Under the pieces are notes generated by a model. The model did not search any database and had not been told where the DNA came from. It was given only the letters and a program-made list of their open reading frames with translations. The translations under genes were made by a program, and so were the position numbers. This document shows, piece after piece, positions 15,889 through 23,400 of a stretch of 61,190 nt of DNA (the first letter of the stretch is position 1; each line of letters begins with the position of its first letter). The DNA is taken from contig NZ_LDRT01000018.1 in the NCBI RefSeq assembly GCF_001476655.1, positions 1 through 61,190 on the forward strand, given 5' to 3'. The stretch is from Microbacterium testaceum. GTDB taxonomy: Bacteria; Actinomycetota; Actinomycetes; Actinomycetales; Microbacteriaceae.

Positions 15889-16464
15889 TCAGCTCACCGG
15901 ATCGACGGATGCCGCGAGCCGGGCGACGTGCGCGGCGATGCGCTTGGCGCGCAGGGCATCGCTCGTCGCGGTGACCACGGGGTGCAGCACGGAGTAGCGC
16001 TCGGACTTGTTCAACGCTTCGAAGGCGCGGGCCGCCGCGGGATCGGCATCCAGGGCTGACCGCAGATCGGGCGGGACCTCGATCGTCGCGGACCCCGCGT
16101 ACGCGCGGTCCCACCGCCCGTCGGCCTGCGCGCGAGCGATCTCGTCGGCACCACGCGGACGCATGCGCCCCGCCTCGATGAGCCGAGCCACGATGTCGAC
16201 GTTGCGCGTGGACCACATCGACCGCGCGCGCCGCGGGGTGAAGTGCTGGCGGAAGGTCGCGGCATCCCGAGACTGTTTGCGCCCGTCGATCCATCCACTG
16301 CAGAGGGCCTCATCGAGGGCCTCGGCGTAGGTGAGCGACGTCGGCTCGGTCGTGCCCTTCTTCGCCAGGACGAGCCAGACGCCGTCGCTCGTGCTCTCGT
16401 TCGCATCGAGCCATGCGCGCCAGTGATCGGCGTCGGCGACGGTGAGTTCGGGTGGGTCGGCCAC
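15889..16464 (-). CDS. YdeI/OmpD-associated-like protein
   Basis: The 191-residue protein matches the bacteriocin-protection / YdeI family. It has the N-terminal helical part with WLDANESTSDGVWLVLAKKG, the conserved EALDEALCSGWIDGRKQS, then FTPRRARSMWSTRNV, and a C-terminal YdeI-like half (IEVPPDLRSALDADPAAARAFEALNKSERYS). The biochemical role of this family is unclear. The GTG at 16464 has GAGGAGG seven bases upstream. It appears to be a single-gene unit. Confidence 0.75.
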   Translation of the reverse strand: MADPPELTVADADHWRAWLDANESTSDGVWLVLAKKGTTEPTSLTYAEALDEALCSGWIDGRKQSRDAATFRQHFTPRRARSMWSTRNVDIVARLIEAGRMRPRGADEIARAQADGRWDRAYAGSATIEVPPDLRSALDADPAAARAFEALNKSERYSVLHPVVTATSDALRAKRIAAHVARLAASVDPVS

Positions 16465-16780
16465 GGGCGCCTCCTCGTGCGGGGTGTGTTCGGAGGGTAG
16501 CGCGGGGGTCCGACATCGCGAGAAGAGGAGGGCGACCCGTGCGGGATGCCGCCCCGCCCGCGGGATCGGTTCATACGGCACTCACGCGAAAGGCCCGCCA
16601 CCCCGCCTGCGGCGGTGAGTCGGGCCTCTTGAGGGGCTGACGGGAGTTGTCCCCACGCGCCCCTCTGCGCGCCGCTCCGCAGCGCGCGGAGCCTCCGGCG
16701 GCGTGGGCCCACCCAAGGCTTCGATTCGCAGCAACACGAAAGCCCTCCCGAACGGCCTGCGCCGCCCGTGAGGGCTTCTG
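16465..16780. other. Non-coding stretch with tRNA 3'-end remnant and two terminator hairpins
   Basis: No gene is seen. Going leftwards from the tRNA-Gly gene, a hairpin (AGCCCTC/GAGGGCT followed by TTTCGTG on the minus strand, about 16737-16778) should end the tRNA transcript. A second hairpin (AGGCCCG 16591-16597 with CGGGCCT 16621-16627) also has TTTCG on its minus-strand side. Just before it, 16630-16645 repeats the 16 bases covering the tRNA 3' end (16779-16794). This looks like a leftover of a duplicated tRNA 3' end plus its terminator. Confidence 0.6.
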
Positions 16781-16851
16781 AGGGGCTGACGGGAATCGAA
16801 CCCGCGCTGTCTGCTTGGGAAGCAGAAGTTCTGCCATTGAACTACAGCCCC
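16781..16851 (-). tRNA. tRNA-Gly (anticodon CCC)
   Basis: The minus strand folds into a standard 71-base tRNA. The acceptor stem is GGGGCTG with CAGCCCC, the anticodon stem TCTGC with GCAGA, the anticodon loop TTCCCAA (anticodon CCC), and the T loop GTTCGAT is in a GCGGG/CCCGT stem context. CCA is not encoded. It reads GGG codons. A terminator hairpin follows on the minus strand. Confidence 0.95.
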
Positions 16852-17003
16852 GGATGCCTCGCGGCAACCCCGCCAGCATAACAGCGTCTGCGTCGCGCGC
16901 CGGCGGCGTCGCATGGCATCCCTCGCCGAAACCGCAGGTGATTCGCGAGGACGCACTCTTTCTGGGCCCAACGGATGCGGTCTCCGCAAACGGATGCGGT
17001 CTC

Positions 17004-17069
17004 GCCGCGGCGGGCGCGTCACCCGGCGACACGGTCGCCGCGGCGGGCGCGTCACCCGGCGACACGGTC
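17004..17069. repeat. 33-bp exact tandem duplication
   Basis: Positions 17004-17036 and 17037-17069 are identical 33-base units upstream of dcd. The gap between the tRNA and dcd otherwise shows only the dcd -10 box. Confidence 0.85.
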
Positions 17070-17082
17070 GGACCCCGCGCTC

Positions 17083-17088
17083 TAGGCT
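17083..17088 (+). promoter_or_regulatory. -10 box for leaderless dcd start
   Basis: TAGGCT ends exactly six bases before the GTG at 17095. No ribosome-binding site is present, so dcd is probably translated from a leaderless mRNA. Confidence 0.6.
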
Positions 17089-17094
17089 GGCCTC

Positions 17095-17700
17095 GTGCTG
17101 CTCTCCGATCGCGACATCCGAGCCGAACTCGCCTCCGGACGCCTGGGGCTCGATCCCTTCGACCCGGCCATGGTCCAGCCGTCGAGCGTCGACGTGCGCC
17201 TCGACCGTTACTTCCGGTTGTTCGACAACCACAAGTACCCCTTCATCGACCCGGCCGAAGACCAGCCCGAGCTGACCCGTCTCATCGAGGTCGAGCCCGA
17301 CGAGCCGTTCATCCTCCACCCGGGCGAGTTCGCCCTCGGCTCCACCTTCGAGCGGGTCTCGCTGCCCGACGACGTCGCCGCGCGCCTCGAAGGCAAGTCG
17401 TCGCTCGGGCGTCTCGGCCTGCTCACGCACTCCACGGCCGGCTTCATCGACCCGGGCTTCTCCGGTCATGTCACGCTCGAGCTCTCCAACGTCGCGACCC
17501 TGCCGATCAAGCTCTGGCCGGGCATGAAGATCGGGCAGGTCTGCTACTTCCGCCTGACTTCCCCGGCCGAGAACCCGTACGGCTCCGGCCCCTACGGCAA
17601 CCGGTACCAGGGCCAGCGGGGCCCGACGGCCTCGCGCTCCGCGCTGAACTTCCACCGCACCGACGTCGGCGCGACCGACGCAGGTTCCGCCGGGCGCTGA
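17095..17700 (+). CDS. dcd: dCTP deaminase (probably dUMP-forming)
   Basis: The 201-residue protein is a clear Dcd: [17 protein letters not shown] at the N-terminus, PSSVDVRL, the substrate-binding [11 protein letters not shown], and the active-site strand [22 protein letters not shown] with the catalytic Glu, then GQRGPTASR. Dcd turns dCTP into dUTP; actinobacterial members are usually bifunctional and go on to dUMP, feeding thymidylate synthesis. The GTG start lies six bases after a TAGGCT box. A 17-base hairpin terminator follows the stop. The gene stands alone beside tRNA-Gly. Confidence 0.95.
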   Translation: MLLSDRDIRAELASGRLGLDPFDPAMVQPSSVDVRLDRYFRLFDNHKYPFIDPAEDQPELTRLIEVEPDEPFILHPGEFALGSTFERVSLPDDVAARLEGKSSLGRLGLLTHSTAGFIDPGFSGHVTLELSNVATLPIKLWPGMKIGQVCYFRLTSPAENPYGSGPYGNRYQGQRGPTASRSALNFHRTDVGATDAGSAGR

Positions 17701-17709
17701 CCCGCACGC

Positions 17710-17746
17710 GAACAGCCCCATCGAGTCGAACTCGGTGGGGCTGTTC
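17710..17746 (+). terminator. Rho-independent terminator after dcd
   Basis: GAACAGCCCCATCGAGT pairs with ACTCGGTGGGGCTGTTC (one mismatch) and is followed by GTTT. It may also serve the convergent gene at 17838. A second, looser inverted repeat (ATAAACGC near 17768 and GCGTTTAT near 17824) follows. Confidence 0.8.
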
Positions 17747-17837
17747 GTTTCGCGGTGTCCGCCGCGCCATAAACGCGATCCGTGCGCAGAAACACGATGT
17801 CCACGTGTTTCCGGTCGCAGAGAGCGTTTATCGGTGA

Positions 17838-18731
17838 TCATTCGGATGCCGAGGGCTCACCGGATGCCGACGCCTCCCGGCCGCGGAGGAACCCGGCGTC
17901 GAAGCCGCGCTCGAAGGCGCGCTGCGCCGCACGGTGGGCGCGGTGAGAACCGCCGTGGCCGTGCTCGTCGCGCCCGAACCCGTTGCGCCGGCCGTGGCCG
18001 TGCTCGCCGTGCCCGAATCCGCCGTCCCGGCCGTGTCCGTGCTCGAATCCGCCGTGCCCGCCGTGGCCGTGCTCGTCGCGCCCGAACCCGTTGCGCCGGC
18101 CGTGCTCGAACCCGTCGCGCTCGCGGCGCCCGCGGAATCCCGGGCCGAAACCCGCCCCGAATCCATGACCGGAGCCCGGGCCGAACCCCGGGCCGAAGCC
18201 CCGACCGAACCCGGGACCGAACCCGGGACCGAACCCGGGACCGAACCCGGGACCGAACCCGGGGCCGAACTCGGGACCGAACCCGCCGCGTCCGCCGCGG
18301 GATCCGCGCGGCCCGGCGCCCATGGCATCCGTCCCACGGGCATCCAGGCCGAGGGCGTCCGCGACGGCATCGAGCGAGGCGCTGAGCTGGGCCAGCTGGT
18401 CGGCGGGGAGGTCGGCGAGGATCGACGCGCGATCGGCGTCGACCCGGTCGAGGATCGCGCGACCCTCGTCGGTGAGCGTCCAGGCGTCGTCGGCCCGGGT
18501 GATCCAGCCGCGCTCGGCGAGGGCCGCGACGCGCTTTCCGCCGCGGGCGATGCGGTCGCTCACCCAGGGGGCGTCGAGGCGGCCGTCGATGACGCTGAGG
18601 ATCGCGATGGTCCGAGGGTCGAGGTCGTTCGCACGGAGCTGCTCGAACAGGCGGTGGTGCAGCGCATGGCCGACCGCGTTCAGGCGGTGGGCGAGGCTGC
18701 CGGCATCAAGAGAAGAAGAAGAGGTGTTCAT
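17838..18731 (-). CDS. Winged-helix (MarR-like) regulator with Gly-Phe and His-rich repeat tail
   Basis: The 297-residue protein begins with a winged-helix-like domain (residues 10-125: LNAVGHALHHRLFEQL, then WVSDRIARGGKRVAALAERGWITR and WTLTDEGRAILDRV). The middle (151-199) is a run of FGPG units. Residues 200-262 are Gly/His-rich with two copies of GRRNGFGRDEHGHG. The C-terminus is a short amphipathic helix (RAAQRAFERGFDAGFLRGR). The low-complexity parts come from a 12-base tandem repeat and an exact 45-base direct repeat in the DNA. An AAAGGA ribosome-binding site precedes the ATG. It is divergent from another MarR-type gene with which it shares TGTCA operators, so they probably control each other. 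Metal or haem sensing, or condensate formation, are possible but unproven. Confidence 0.7.
   Translation of the reverse strand: MNTSSSSLDAGSLAHRLNAVGHALHHRLFEQLRANDLDPRTIAILSVIDGRLDAPWVSDRIARGGKRVAALAERGWITRADDAWTLTDEGRAILDRVDADRASILADLPADQLAQLSASLDAVADALGLDARGTDAMGAGPRGSRGGRGGFGPEFGPGFGPGFGPGFGPGFGPGFGRGFGPGFGPGSGHGFGAGFGPGFRGRRERDGFEHGRRNGFGRDEHGHGGHGGFEHGHGRDGGFGHGEHGHGRRNGFGRDEHGHGGSHRAHRAAQRAFERGFDAGFLRGREASASGEPSASE
17952..18290. repeat. Coding repeats: exact 45-bp direct repeat and 12-bp tandem array
   Basis: Positions 17952-17996 and 18060-18104 are identical over 45 bases and encode the His-rich units. Between about 18170 and 18290 a 12-base unit close to CCCGGGACCGAA is repeated, encoding the FGPG array. 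All lie inside the gene at 17838-18731 and could expand or shrink by slippage. Confidence 0.85.
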
Positions 18732-18768
18732 GGGGTGTCCTTTCGTGGGCGGGAGATCCGCCGATGTA

Positions 18769-18824
18769 TGTCATGTGACAACGAATGTACTGTGACATGT
18801 ATTCCAGATGCTTGTCAAGCGACA
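18769..18824. promoter_or_regulatory. TGTCA-type operators between two divergent regulator genes
   Basis: TGTCATGTGACA (18769-18780) is a TGTCA-N2-TGACA palindrome. TGTGACATGTA (from 18791) and TGTCAAGCGACA (18813-18824) are related sites. They fill the AT-richer gap between the genes starting at 18731 (minus) and 18839 (plus), as expected for autoregulated MarR-type repressors. Confidence 0.65.
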
Positions 18825-18826
18825 TG

Positions 18827-18832
18827 TAAAAT
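18827..18832 (+). promoter_or_regulatory. -10 box for leaderless start at 18839
   Basis: TAAAAT ends six bases before the GTG at 18839 and sits directly beside the last TGTCA operator. Confidence 0.6.
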
Positions 18833-18838
18833 CTCTCC

Positions 18839-19342
18839 GTGACCTCCGATCCCGCCGACGACATCGCCGCCGCCCTCGCGAAGCTGCGCGGTCGACGCCC
18901 GCGGCCGCCCTTCGGCCCCGATGAGCACCATCACCCGCGCGGGCACGGCGGCCCCTGGGGGAGAGGGGCGCCGCCGTGGGCGGACGCCTCGCACGGACGC
19001 TTCGGTGGGCCCGCGCGCCTGCGCCTGCTCGATGCGCTGGTCGCGGCATCCGATGCCCTGTCCGTCAGCGAGATCGCCGAGGCGGTGGGTGTGGATCAGC
19101 CGCGCGCCTCGCGGCTCGTGCAGCAGTCGACGCAGATGGGTCTCGTCGCCCGCGAGCCCGATCCCGACGACGCGCGCCGCACGCGCGTGCGCCTCACCCC
19201 CGAGGGCGAGAAGCTGATCTCGAGTTTCCGGGGTCGGCGACGGGATGCCGTGCGCTCCGCGCTCGAGTCATTCACCGAGGCCGAGCGCGCCGACCTCGCG
19301 CGTCTGCTGGCCAAGTTCGCTGAGGCGTGGCCGCGCGACTGA
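18839..19342 (+). CDS. MarR-family regulator with His/Gly-rich N-terminus
   Basis: The 167-residue product has a MarR winged helix: LRLLDALVAASDALSVSEIAEAVGVDQPRASRLVQQSTQMGLVAREPDPDDARRTRVRLTPEGEKLI is the recognition and wing region (about residues 60-130; conserved DDARRTRVRLTPEG). Before it lies a low-complexity part (PFGPDEHHHPRGHGGPWGRG) resembling the tail of the divergent regulator. The GTG at 18839 follows a TAAAAT box at leaderless spacing. Operators in the shared gap suggest autoregulation. The signal is unknown; the His-rich part could bind metal. Confidence 0.8.
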   Translation: MTSDPADDIAAALAKLRGRRPRPPFGPDEHHHPRGHGGPWGRGAPPWADASHGRFGGPARLRLLDALVAASDALSVSEIAEAVGVDQPRASRLVQQSTQMGLVAREPDPDDARRTRVRLTPEGEKLISSFRGRRRDAVRSALESFTEAERADLARLLAKFAEAWPRD

Positions 19343-19373
19343 GTCCGCGGCATCCGGGGTCGTCCTCGCAGCG

Positions 19374-19472
19374 CGGGCGAAACTCCTGAAAAACGGCGCG
19401 ATCCGCCCACCTCGCGCGCGAGAGCACGCGGGTGTCGAGGGATGTGGCGCCGAAGAATCAGGAGTTTCGCCC
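19374..19472. repeat. Long imperfect intergenic palindrome
   Basis: GGGCGAAACTCCTGA near 19376 and TCAGGAGTTTCGCCC near 19458 pair exactly, and inner bases GGCGC/GCGCC also pair. The gap between convergent genes (19343-19524) holds nothing else. It may act as a terminator for both. Confidence 0.75.
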
Positions 19473-19524
19473 GGGCCGAGCGCCGCGCCCGGCCCGGCCG
19501 CGCCGCCCGGCCGCGCCACCCGCC

Positions 19525-20916
19525 TCAGACGATCGCGGCCGGCTTCGCCTTCACCGGCAGCACCAGCACGAGACCCACCGCGAGGATCAGGACGATGCCC
19601 AGGATGCCGAGCCTCGTGTCGCCTGTGAGGCCGACGAACAGCGTGAACAGGCCGGGGGCGAGGAATGACACCGCGCGGCCGGTCGTCGCGTAGAGGCCGA
19701 AGATCTCGCCCTCGCGGCCCTCCGGCGCGACCCGGGCGAGGAACGACCGGCTCGCGGACTGCACCGGGCCCACGAACATCCCGAGCGCGAGACCGGCCAC
19801 CCAGAAGGCCGGCACCGACGTGCCGATGAAGAGGATCACGCTGCCGAGGGCGATGAGACCGATCAGCGACACCGTGATCACACGCTTCGGGCCGAAGCGG
19901 TCGTCGAGGCGGCCGGCGAGGAACGTGCTCACCCCGGCCACGACGTTGGCCGCGACTGCGAAGTAGAGCACCTCGGTCGACGTGAAGCCGAAGACCTGCG
20001 CCGCGATGATCGCGCCGAAGGTGAAGACGCCGGTCAGGCCGTCGCGGAACACGGCGCTCGCGACGAGGAAGAGCAGCACCTGGCGGCTGTCGCGCCACAG
20101 CGAGCGCAGCGTGTTCCACAGCACCGCGTACGAGCGGAAGAAGCCGACGCGCACCTCGCGCCGTTGCGCCGGGATCTCCGGGACGCGGACCAGCACCGGG
20201 ATCGCGAACACTCCGTACCAGACGGCGGATGCCAGGACGGCGAGCCGGATGTTCAGCCCACCGTCCTTCGACACGGCGAGCAGGCCACCGGCATCCGGAT
20301 TCCCGAAGCTCTGGATGAACAGCACGAGCAACAGGACCAGGAGCACGATGCCGCCCACGTACCCCATGCCCCAGCCGAAGCCCGACACGCGTCCGATGTT
20401 CTCGCGCGTCGAGACCTGGGTGAGCATCGCGTAGTAGTTGACGCTCGCGAACTCGAAGAAGACGTTGCCGACCGCGAGCAACGTCGCGCCGAGCACGAGG
20501 TAACCGGGGGTGCCCTCTACGAACACCATCGCGGCCATCGCCAGCACGACGAGGCCCGTGTTCACTCCGAGCCAGAGTTTGCGGCGTCCGGTTCCGTCGG
20601 AGCGCTGGCCCAGCACGGGGGCGACGAGCGCCACGACGATTCCCGCGAACATCAGGGCCAGGCCGACGAGGCTGGCGTTCTCGGCGAGGGCGCGGACGAG
20701 CGCGGGATCCTTGTCGTCGCCGTTCGCTGCGGCGATGATCGCCGGGTCGACGAAGAGCTGACTGGACAGGTAGGTGCTGAACACGAAGGTCGTCACGACG
20801 GCGTTGAACGCCGCCGATCCCCAGTCCCAGAGCGCCCAGGCGAGCACCGGGCGACGGCCCTCGGTCGGCAGGGAGGCGGAGGAGGGAGTCGGCGCGGGGT
20901 GCGGCATGTCGGTCAC
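19525..20916 (-). CDS. MFS transporter, UMF1 (Atg22-like) family
   Basis: The 463-residue protein has about 12 membrane segments and the family's opening signature PVLAWALWDWGSAAFNAVVTTFVFSTYL, then GQRSDGTGRRKLWLG between helices 2 and 3. UMF1 proteins are related to yeast vacuolar Atg22; their bacterial substrates are mostly unknown. The GTG at 20916 (GTGACCGAC) precedes an in-frame ATG by three codons; either could be the start. It is divergent from the helicase gene at 21035. Confidence 0.8.
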   Translation of the reverse strand: MTDMPHPAPTPSSASLPTEGRRPVLAWALWDWGSAAFNAVVTTFVFSTYLSSQLFVDPAIIAAANGDDKDPALVRALAENASLVGLALMFAGIVVALVAPVLGQRSDGTGRRKLWLGVNTGLVVLAMAAMVFVEGTPGYLVLGATLLAVGNVFFEFASVNYYAMLTQVSTRENIGRVSGFGWGMGYVGGIVLLVLLLVLFIQSFGNPDAGGLLAVSKDGGLNIRLAVLASAVWYGVFAIPVLVRVPEIPAQRREVRVGFFRSYAVLWNTLRSLWRDSRQVLLFLVASAVFRDGLTGVFTFGAIIAAQVFGFTSTEVLYFAVAANVVAGVSTFLAGRLDDRFGPKRVITVSLIGLIALGSVILFIGTSVPAFWVAGLALGMFVGPVQSASRSFLARVAPEGREGEIFGLYATTGRAVSFLAPGLFTLFVGLTGDTRLGILGIVLILAVGLVLVLPVKAKPAAIV

Positions 20917-21022
20917 GGTAAGGCCCTCCGATGAACGCCCGGTGATCCCGGGTTCTCACCGCGCCGACGTCGGCGCGCGCGTTCAGGTTATCCTCAGGCC
21001 CGCGCGGGACAGCGGAGCGGAC

Positions 21023-21028
21023 TACCGT
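21023..21028 (+). promoter_or_regulatory. -10 box for leaderless helicase start
   Basis: TACCGT ends six bases before the ATG at 21035; no ribosome-binding site is visible. Confidence 0.55.
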
Positions 21029-21034
21029 GGAGTC

Positions 21035-22777
21035 ATGGCATCCGAAAACCCCGTCGACTCCGCTGAGGCCGAGACCACTCCCGAAAAGCTCACTTTCGCC
21101 GATCTGGGTCTGGATGCCAACGTGCTCAAGGCCCTGAAGGACGTCGGCTACGAGACCCCCTCGGCCATCCAGGCCGCCACCATCCCCGTGCTGCTGCAGG
21201 GGCGCGACGTCGTCGGCCTGGCCCAGACCGGAACCGGTAAGACCGCGGCCTTCGCGCTGCCCGTGCTGTCTCAGATGGAGACCGGCCACAAGAACCCGCA
21301 GGCGCTCGTGCTCGCCCCCACTCGCGAGCTCGCGCTGCAGGTGTGCGAGGCCTTCGAGAAATACGCGGCGCACATCAAGGGCGTCTCGGTGCTCCCCGTC
21401 TACGGCGGTCAGGGCTACGGCCAGCAGCTGTCGGCTCTGCGCCGCGGCGTCGACGTGATCGTGGGCACGCCCGGTCGCATCATGGACCACCTCGACAAGG
21501 GCACCCTCGACCTCAGCGAGCTGAAGTTCCTCGTGCTCGACGAGGCCGACGAGATGCTCAAGATGGGCTTCGCCGAAGACGTCGAGACGATCCTCGCCGA
21601 CACCCCCTCGACCAAGCAGGTCGCCCTGTTCTCGGCGACCATGCCGGCGCAGATCCGCCGCATCTCGGCGCAGTACCTCAACGACCCCGAAGAGATCACG
21701 GTCAAGACCAAGACCACGACCTCGGCGAACATCACGCAGCGGTACCTCGTGGTGTCGTATCAGCAGAAGATCGACGCGCTCACGCGCATCCTCGAGGTCG
21801 AGAACTTCGAGGGCATGATCGTCTTCACCCGCACGAAGAACGAGACCGAAACGGTCGCCGAGAAGCTGCGCGCCCGCGGGTACACCGCCGCCGCGATCAA
21901 CGGCGACATCGCCCAGGTGCAGCGCGAGCGCACGGTCAACCAGCTGAAGTCGGGCAAGCTCGACATCCTCGTCGCGACCGACGTCGCCGCGCGCGGCCTC
22001 GACGTCGAGCGCATCAGCCACGTCGTCAACTACGACCTGCCGATCGACACCGAGTCGTACGTGCACCGCATCGGGCGCACCGGCCGCGCCGGCCGGACGG
22101 GCGACGCGATCAGCTTCGTGACCCCGCGCGAGCGCCGCATGCTCACCGCGATCGAGAAGGCCACGCGCCAGCCGCTCACCGAGATGTCGCTGCCGAGCGT
22201 CGACGACGTCAACGCCACGCGCCTCACCCGCTTCGATGACGCGATCACCACCGCCCTCGAGGACACCGCCGCGATCGCGACGTTCCGCGACGTCGTCGCC
22301 CACTACGTCGCGCACCACGACGTTCCCGAGGCTGACGTGGCCGCGGCGCTCGCCGTGGTGGCGCAGGGCGACACGCCGCTGCTGCTCGAGGAGGAGACGA
22401 TCCGGCAGCCGCGGTTCGACCGCGACCGCGCGGACCGCCCGGCGCGCGAGCCGCGCGAAGGAGGCGACCGCCGCAGCAGCGGTGGGCGTTTCGCGACGTA
22501 CCGCATCGCGGTGGGCCGCCGGCAGCGCGTCGAGCCGCGTCAGATCGTCGGTGCGCTCGCGAACGAGGGCGGTCTGCGCCGCAACGACTTCGGCGCGATC
22601 CAGATCCGCCAGGACTTCTCGCTCGTCGAGCTGCCCGCCGACCTCTCGCGCGACACGATCGACCGCCTCGCCGACACCCGCATCTCGGGCCAGCTCATCG
22701 ACCTGCGCCTCGACCAGGGCGGGCGTTCGGCCAAGCGCAGCGATCGTCCGCAGCGCCGCGATCGCGACCGCGACTGA
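21035..22777 (+). CDS. deaD: DEAD-box ATP-dependent RNA helicase (DeaD/CsdA type)
   Basis: The 580-residue protein has all core motifs in order: Q motif (FADLGLDANVLKAL, TPSAIQ), AQTGTGKT (residues 63-70), PTRELALQV, TPGRIMDHL, LDEADEML, SAT, then ARGLD and HRIGRTGRAGR. After the core comes a linker rich in Arg and Asp and a DbpA-like RNA-binding domain (about 480-560; TYRIAVGRRQRVEPRQIVGALANEGG). The basic tail is RDRDRD-like. It remodels RNA, typically in ribosome assembly and cold growth. The ATG six bases after TACCGT is the first plausible start. Confidence 0.92.
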   Translation: MASENPVDSAEAETTPEKLTFADLGLDANVLKALKDVGYETPSAIQAATIPVLLQGRDVVGLAQTGTGKTAAFALPVLSQMETGHKNPQALVLAPTRELALQVCEAFEKYAAHIKGVSVLPVYGGQGYGQQLSALRRGVDVIVGTPGRIMDHLDKGTLDLSELKFLVLDEADEMLKMGFAEDVETILADTPSTKQVALFSATMPAQIRRISAQYLNDPEEITVKTKTTTSANITQRYLVVSYQQKIDALTRILEVENFEGMIVFTRTKNETETVAEKLRARGYTAAAINGDIAQVQRERTVNQLKSGKLDILVATDVAARGLDVERISHVVNYDLPIDTESYVHRIGRTGRAGRTGDAISFVTPRERRMLTAIEKATRQPLTEMSLPSVDDVNATRLTRFDDAITTALEDTAAIATFRDVVAHYVAHHDVPEADVAAALAVVAQGDTPLLLEEETIRQPRFDRDRADRPAREPREGGDRRSSGGRFATYRIAVGRRQRVEPRQIVGALANEGGLRRNDFGAIQIRQDFSLVELPADLSRDTIDRLADTRISGQLIDLRLDQGGRSAKRSDRPQRRDRDRD

Positions 22778-22903
22778 CGCCGCTGCGCGCGTGCCGGCGG
22801 GCTGTGCGTCCGTCCTGCGGGAGCACGGCCGCAACGGCCTACGGGTCGCGGGGCCGGCGAGCCGGTGTGGGGATCCGGCGACCCCCGACGCTCGTCTCCT
22901 CGG

Positions 22904-23335
22904 CTACGGCCTCGGACCGCCGAGGGCGTCGACGGTCGGCCAGAACGGGGCGTCCGCCGCAGCGACATCGAGCAGCGCGTGCCGCACCGCGGCGGCGTGG
23001 GCCTCGCGTGCGGCGGCGACCAGTTCGCGCCCGCGAGCGGTGGCGGTGATGCGGCGCGCGGCGGTGTCGCCCTCCCGTCTCACCAGGCCGCGGTCCTCCA
23101 TGCGAGAGAGCTGCCGCGACAGACGGCTGCGCTCCCAGTCGAGGTCGTCGGACAGGCGCTGCTGCCGGATGCTCCCGTGGCCTTGTTCGACCACCCGCGT
23201 CAGCACCGAGAAGTCGGCGCTCGACAGCCCCGTCTGTGCGGTGATCGCCGACACGACGGATGCCATGACGGCCTCGCTCGCGCGCTTCCAGGCGATCCAC
23301 TGCTGCATCTCGCGCTCGTCGAGTCGGGGGCTCAT
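22904..23335 (-). CDS. MarR-family transcriptional regulator
   Basis: The 143-residue protein is a standard MarR repressor: helices MQQWIAWKRASEAVMASVV, then LSSADFSVLTRVVEQG, recognition helix RLSDDLDWERSRLSRQLSRMEDRGLV and wing RREGDTAARRITATARG. It starts at an ATG six bases after TAGGCT on the minus strand (leaderless). It is divergent from an SDR gene, with two TGTTGACATG-type operators between them, so it most likely represses itself and the SDR. Confidence 0.88.
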   Translation of the reverse strand: MSPRLDEREMQQWIAWKRASEAVMASVVSAITAQTGLSSADFSVLTRVVEQGHGSIRQQRLSDDLDWERSRLSRQLSRMEDRGLVRREGDTAARRITATARGRELVAAAREAHAAAVRHALLDVAAADAPFWPTVDALGGPRP

Positions 23336-23341
23336 TCTTCG

Positions 23342-23347
23342 AGCCTA
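23342..23347 (-). promoter_or_regulatory. -10 box for leaderless marR start
   Basis: On the minus strand TAGGCT ends six bases before the ATG at 23335. The first operator copy lies just upstream. Confidence 0.6.
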
Positions 23348-23353
23348 TCCTGC

Positions 23354-23400
23354 TGTTGACATGGAAACATGAGATCCGCCACGATGTTGACATGACAACA
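23354..23400. promoter_or_regulatory. Two operator copies between marR and SDR
   Basis: TGTTGACATGGAAACA (23354-23369) and TGTTGACATGACAACA (23385-23400) share a TGTT-N8-AACA palindrome. The second overlaps the SDR start codon at 23392, so a bound repressor would cover that start. Confidence 0.7.

Noticed and set aside
14567..16294. Long upstream extension of the ThuA-like frame on the minus strand
   Set aside because: It runs antisense through the LacI gene and non-coding repeats. The GTG at 14566 with a strong ribosome-binding site gives the family's normal length.
16591..16645. Considered as a second tRNA gene
   Set aside because: Only the acceptor 3' end and the terminator are present; there is no anticodon arm.
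19268..22834. Very long minus-strand reading frame (over 1,000 codons) across the UMF1 and helicase genes
   Set aside because: It is antisense to a clear DEAD-box helicase; long open frames opposite GC-rich genes are expected. Only the 19525-20916 part, in its own frame, is a real transporter.
23356..23391. ATG at 23356 as the start of the SDR
   Set aside because: It lies within the first operator copy, adds residues outside the SDR fold, and has no ribosome-binding site.
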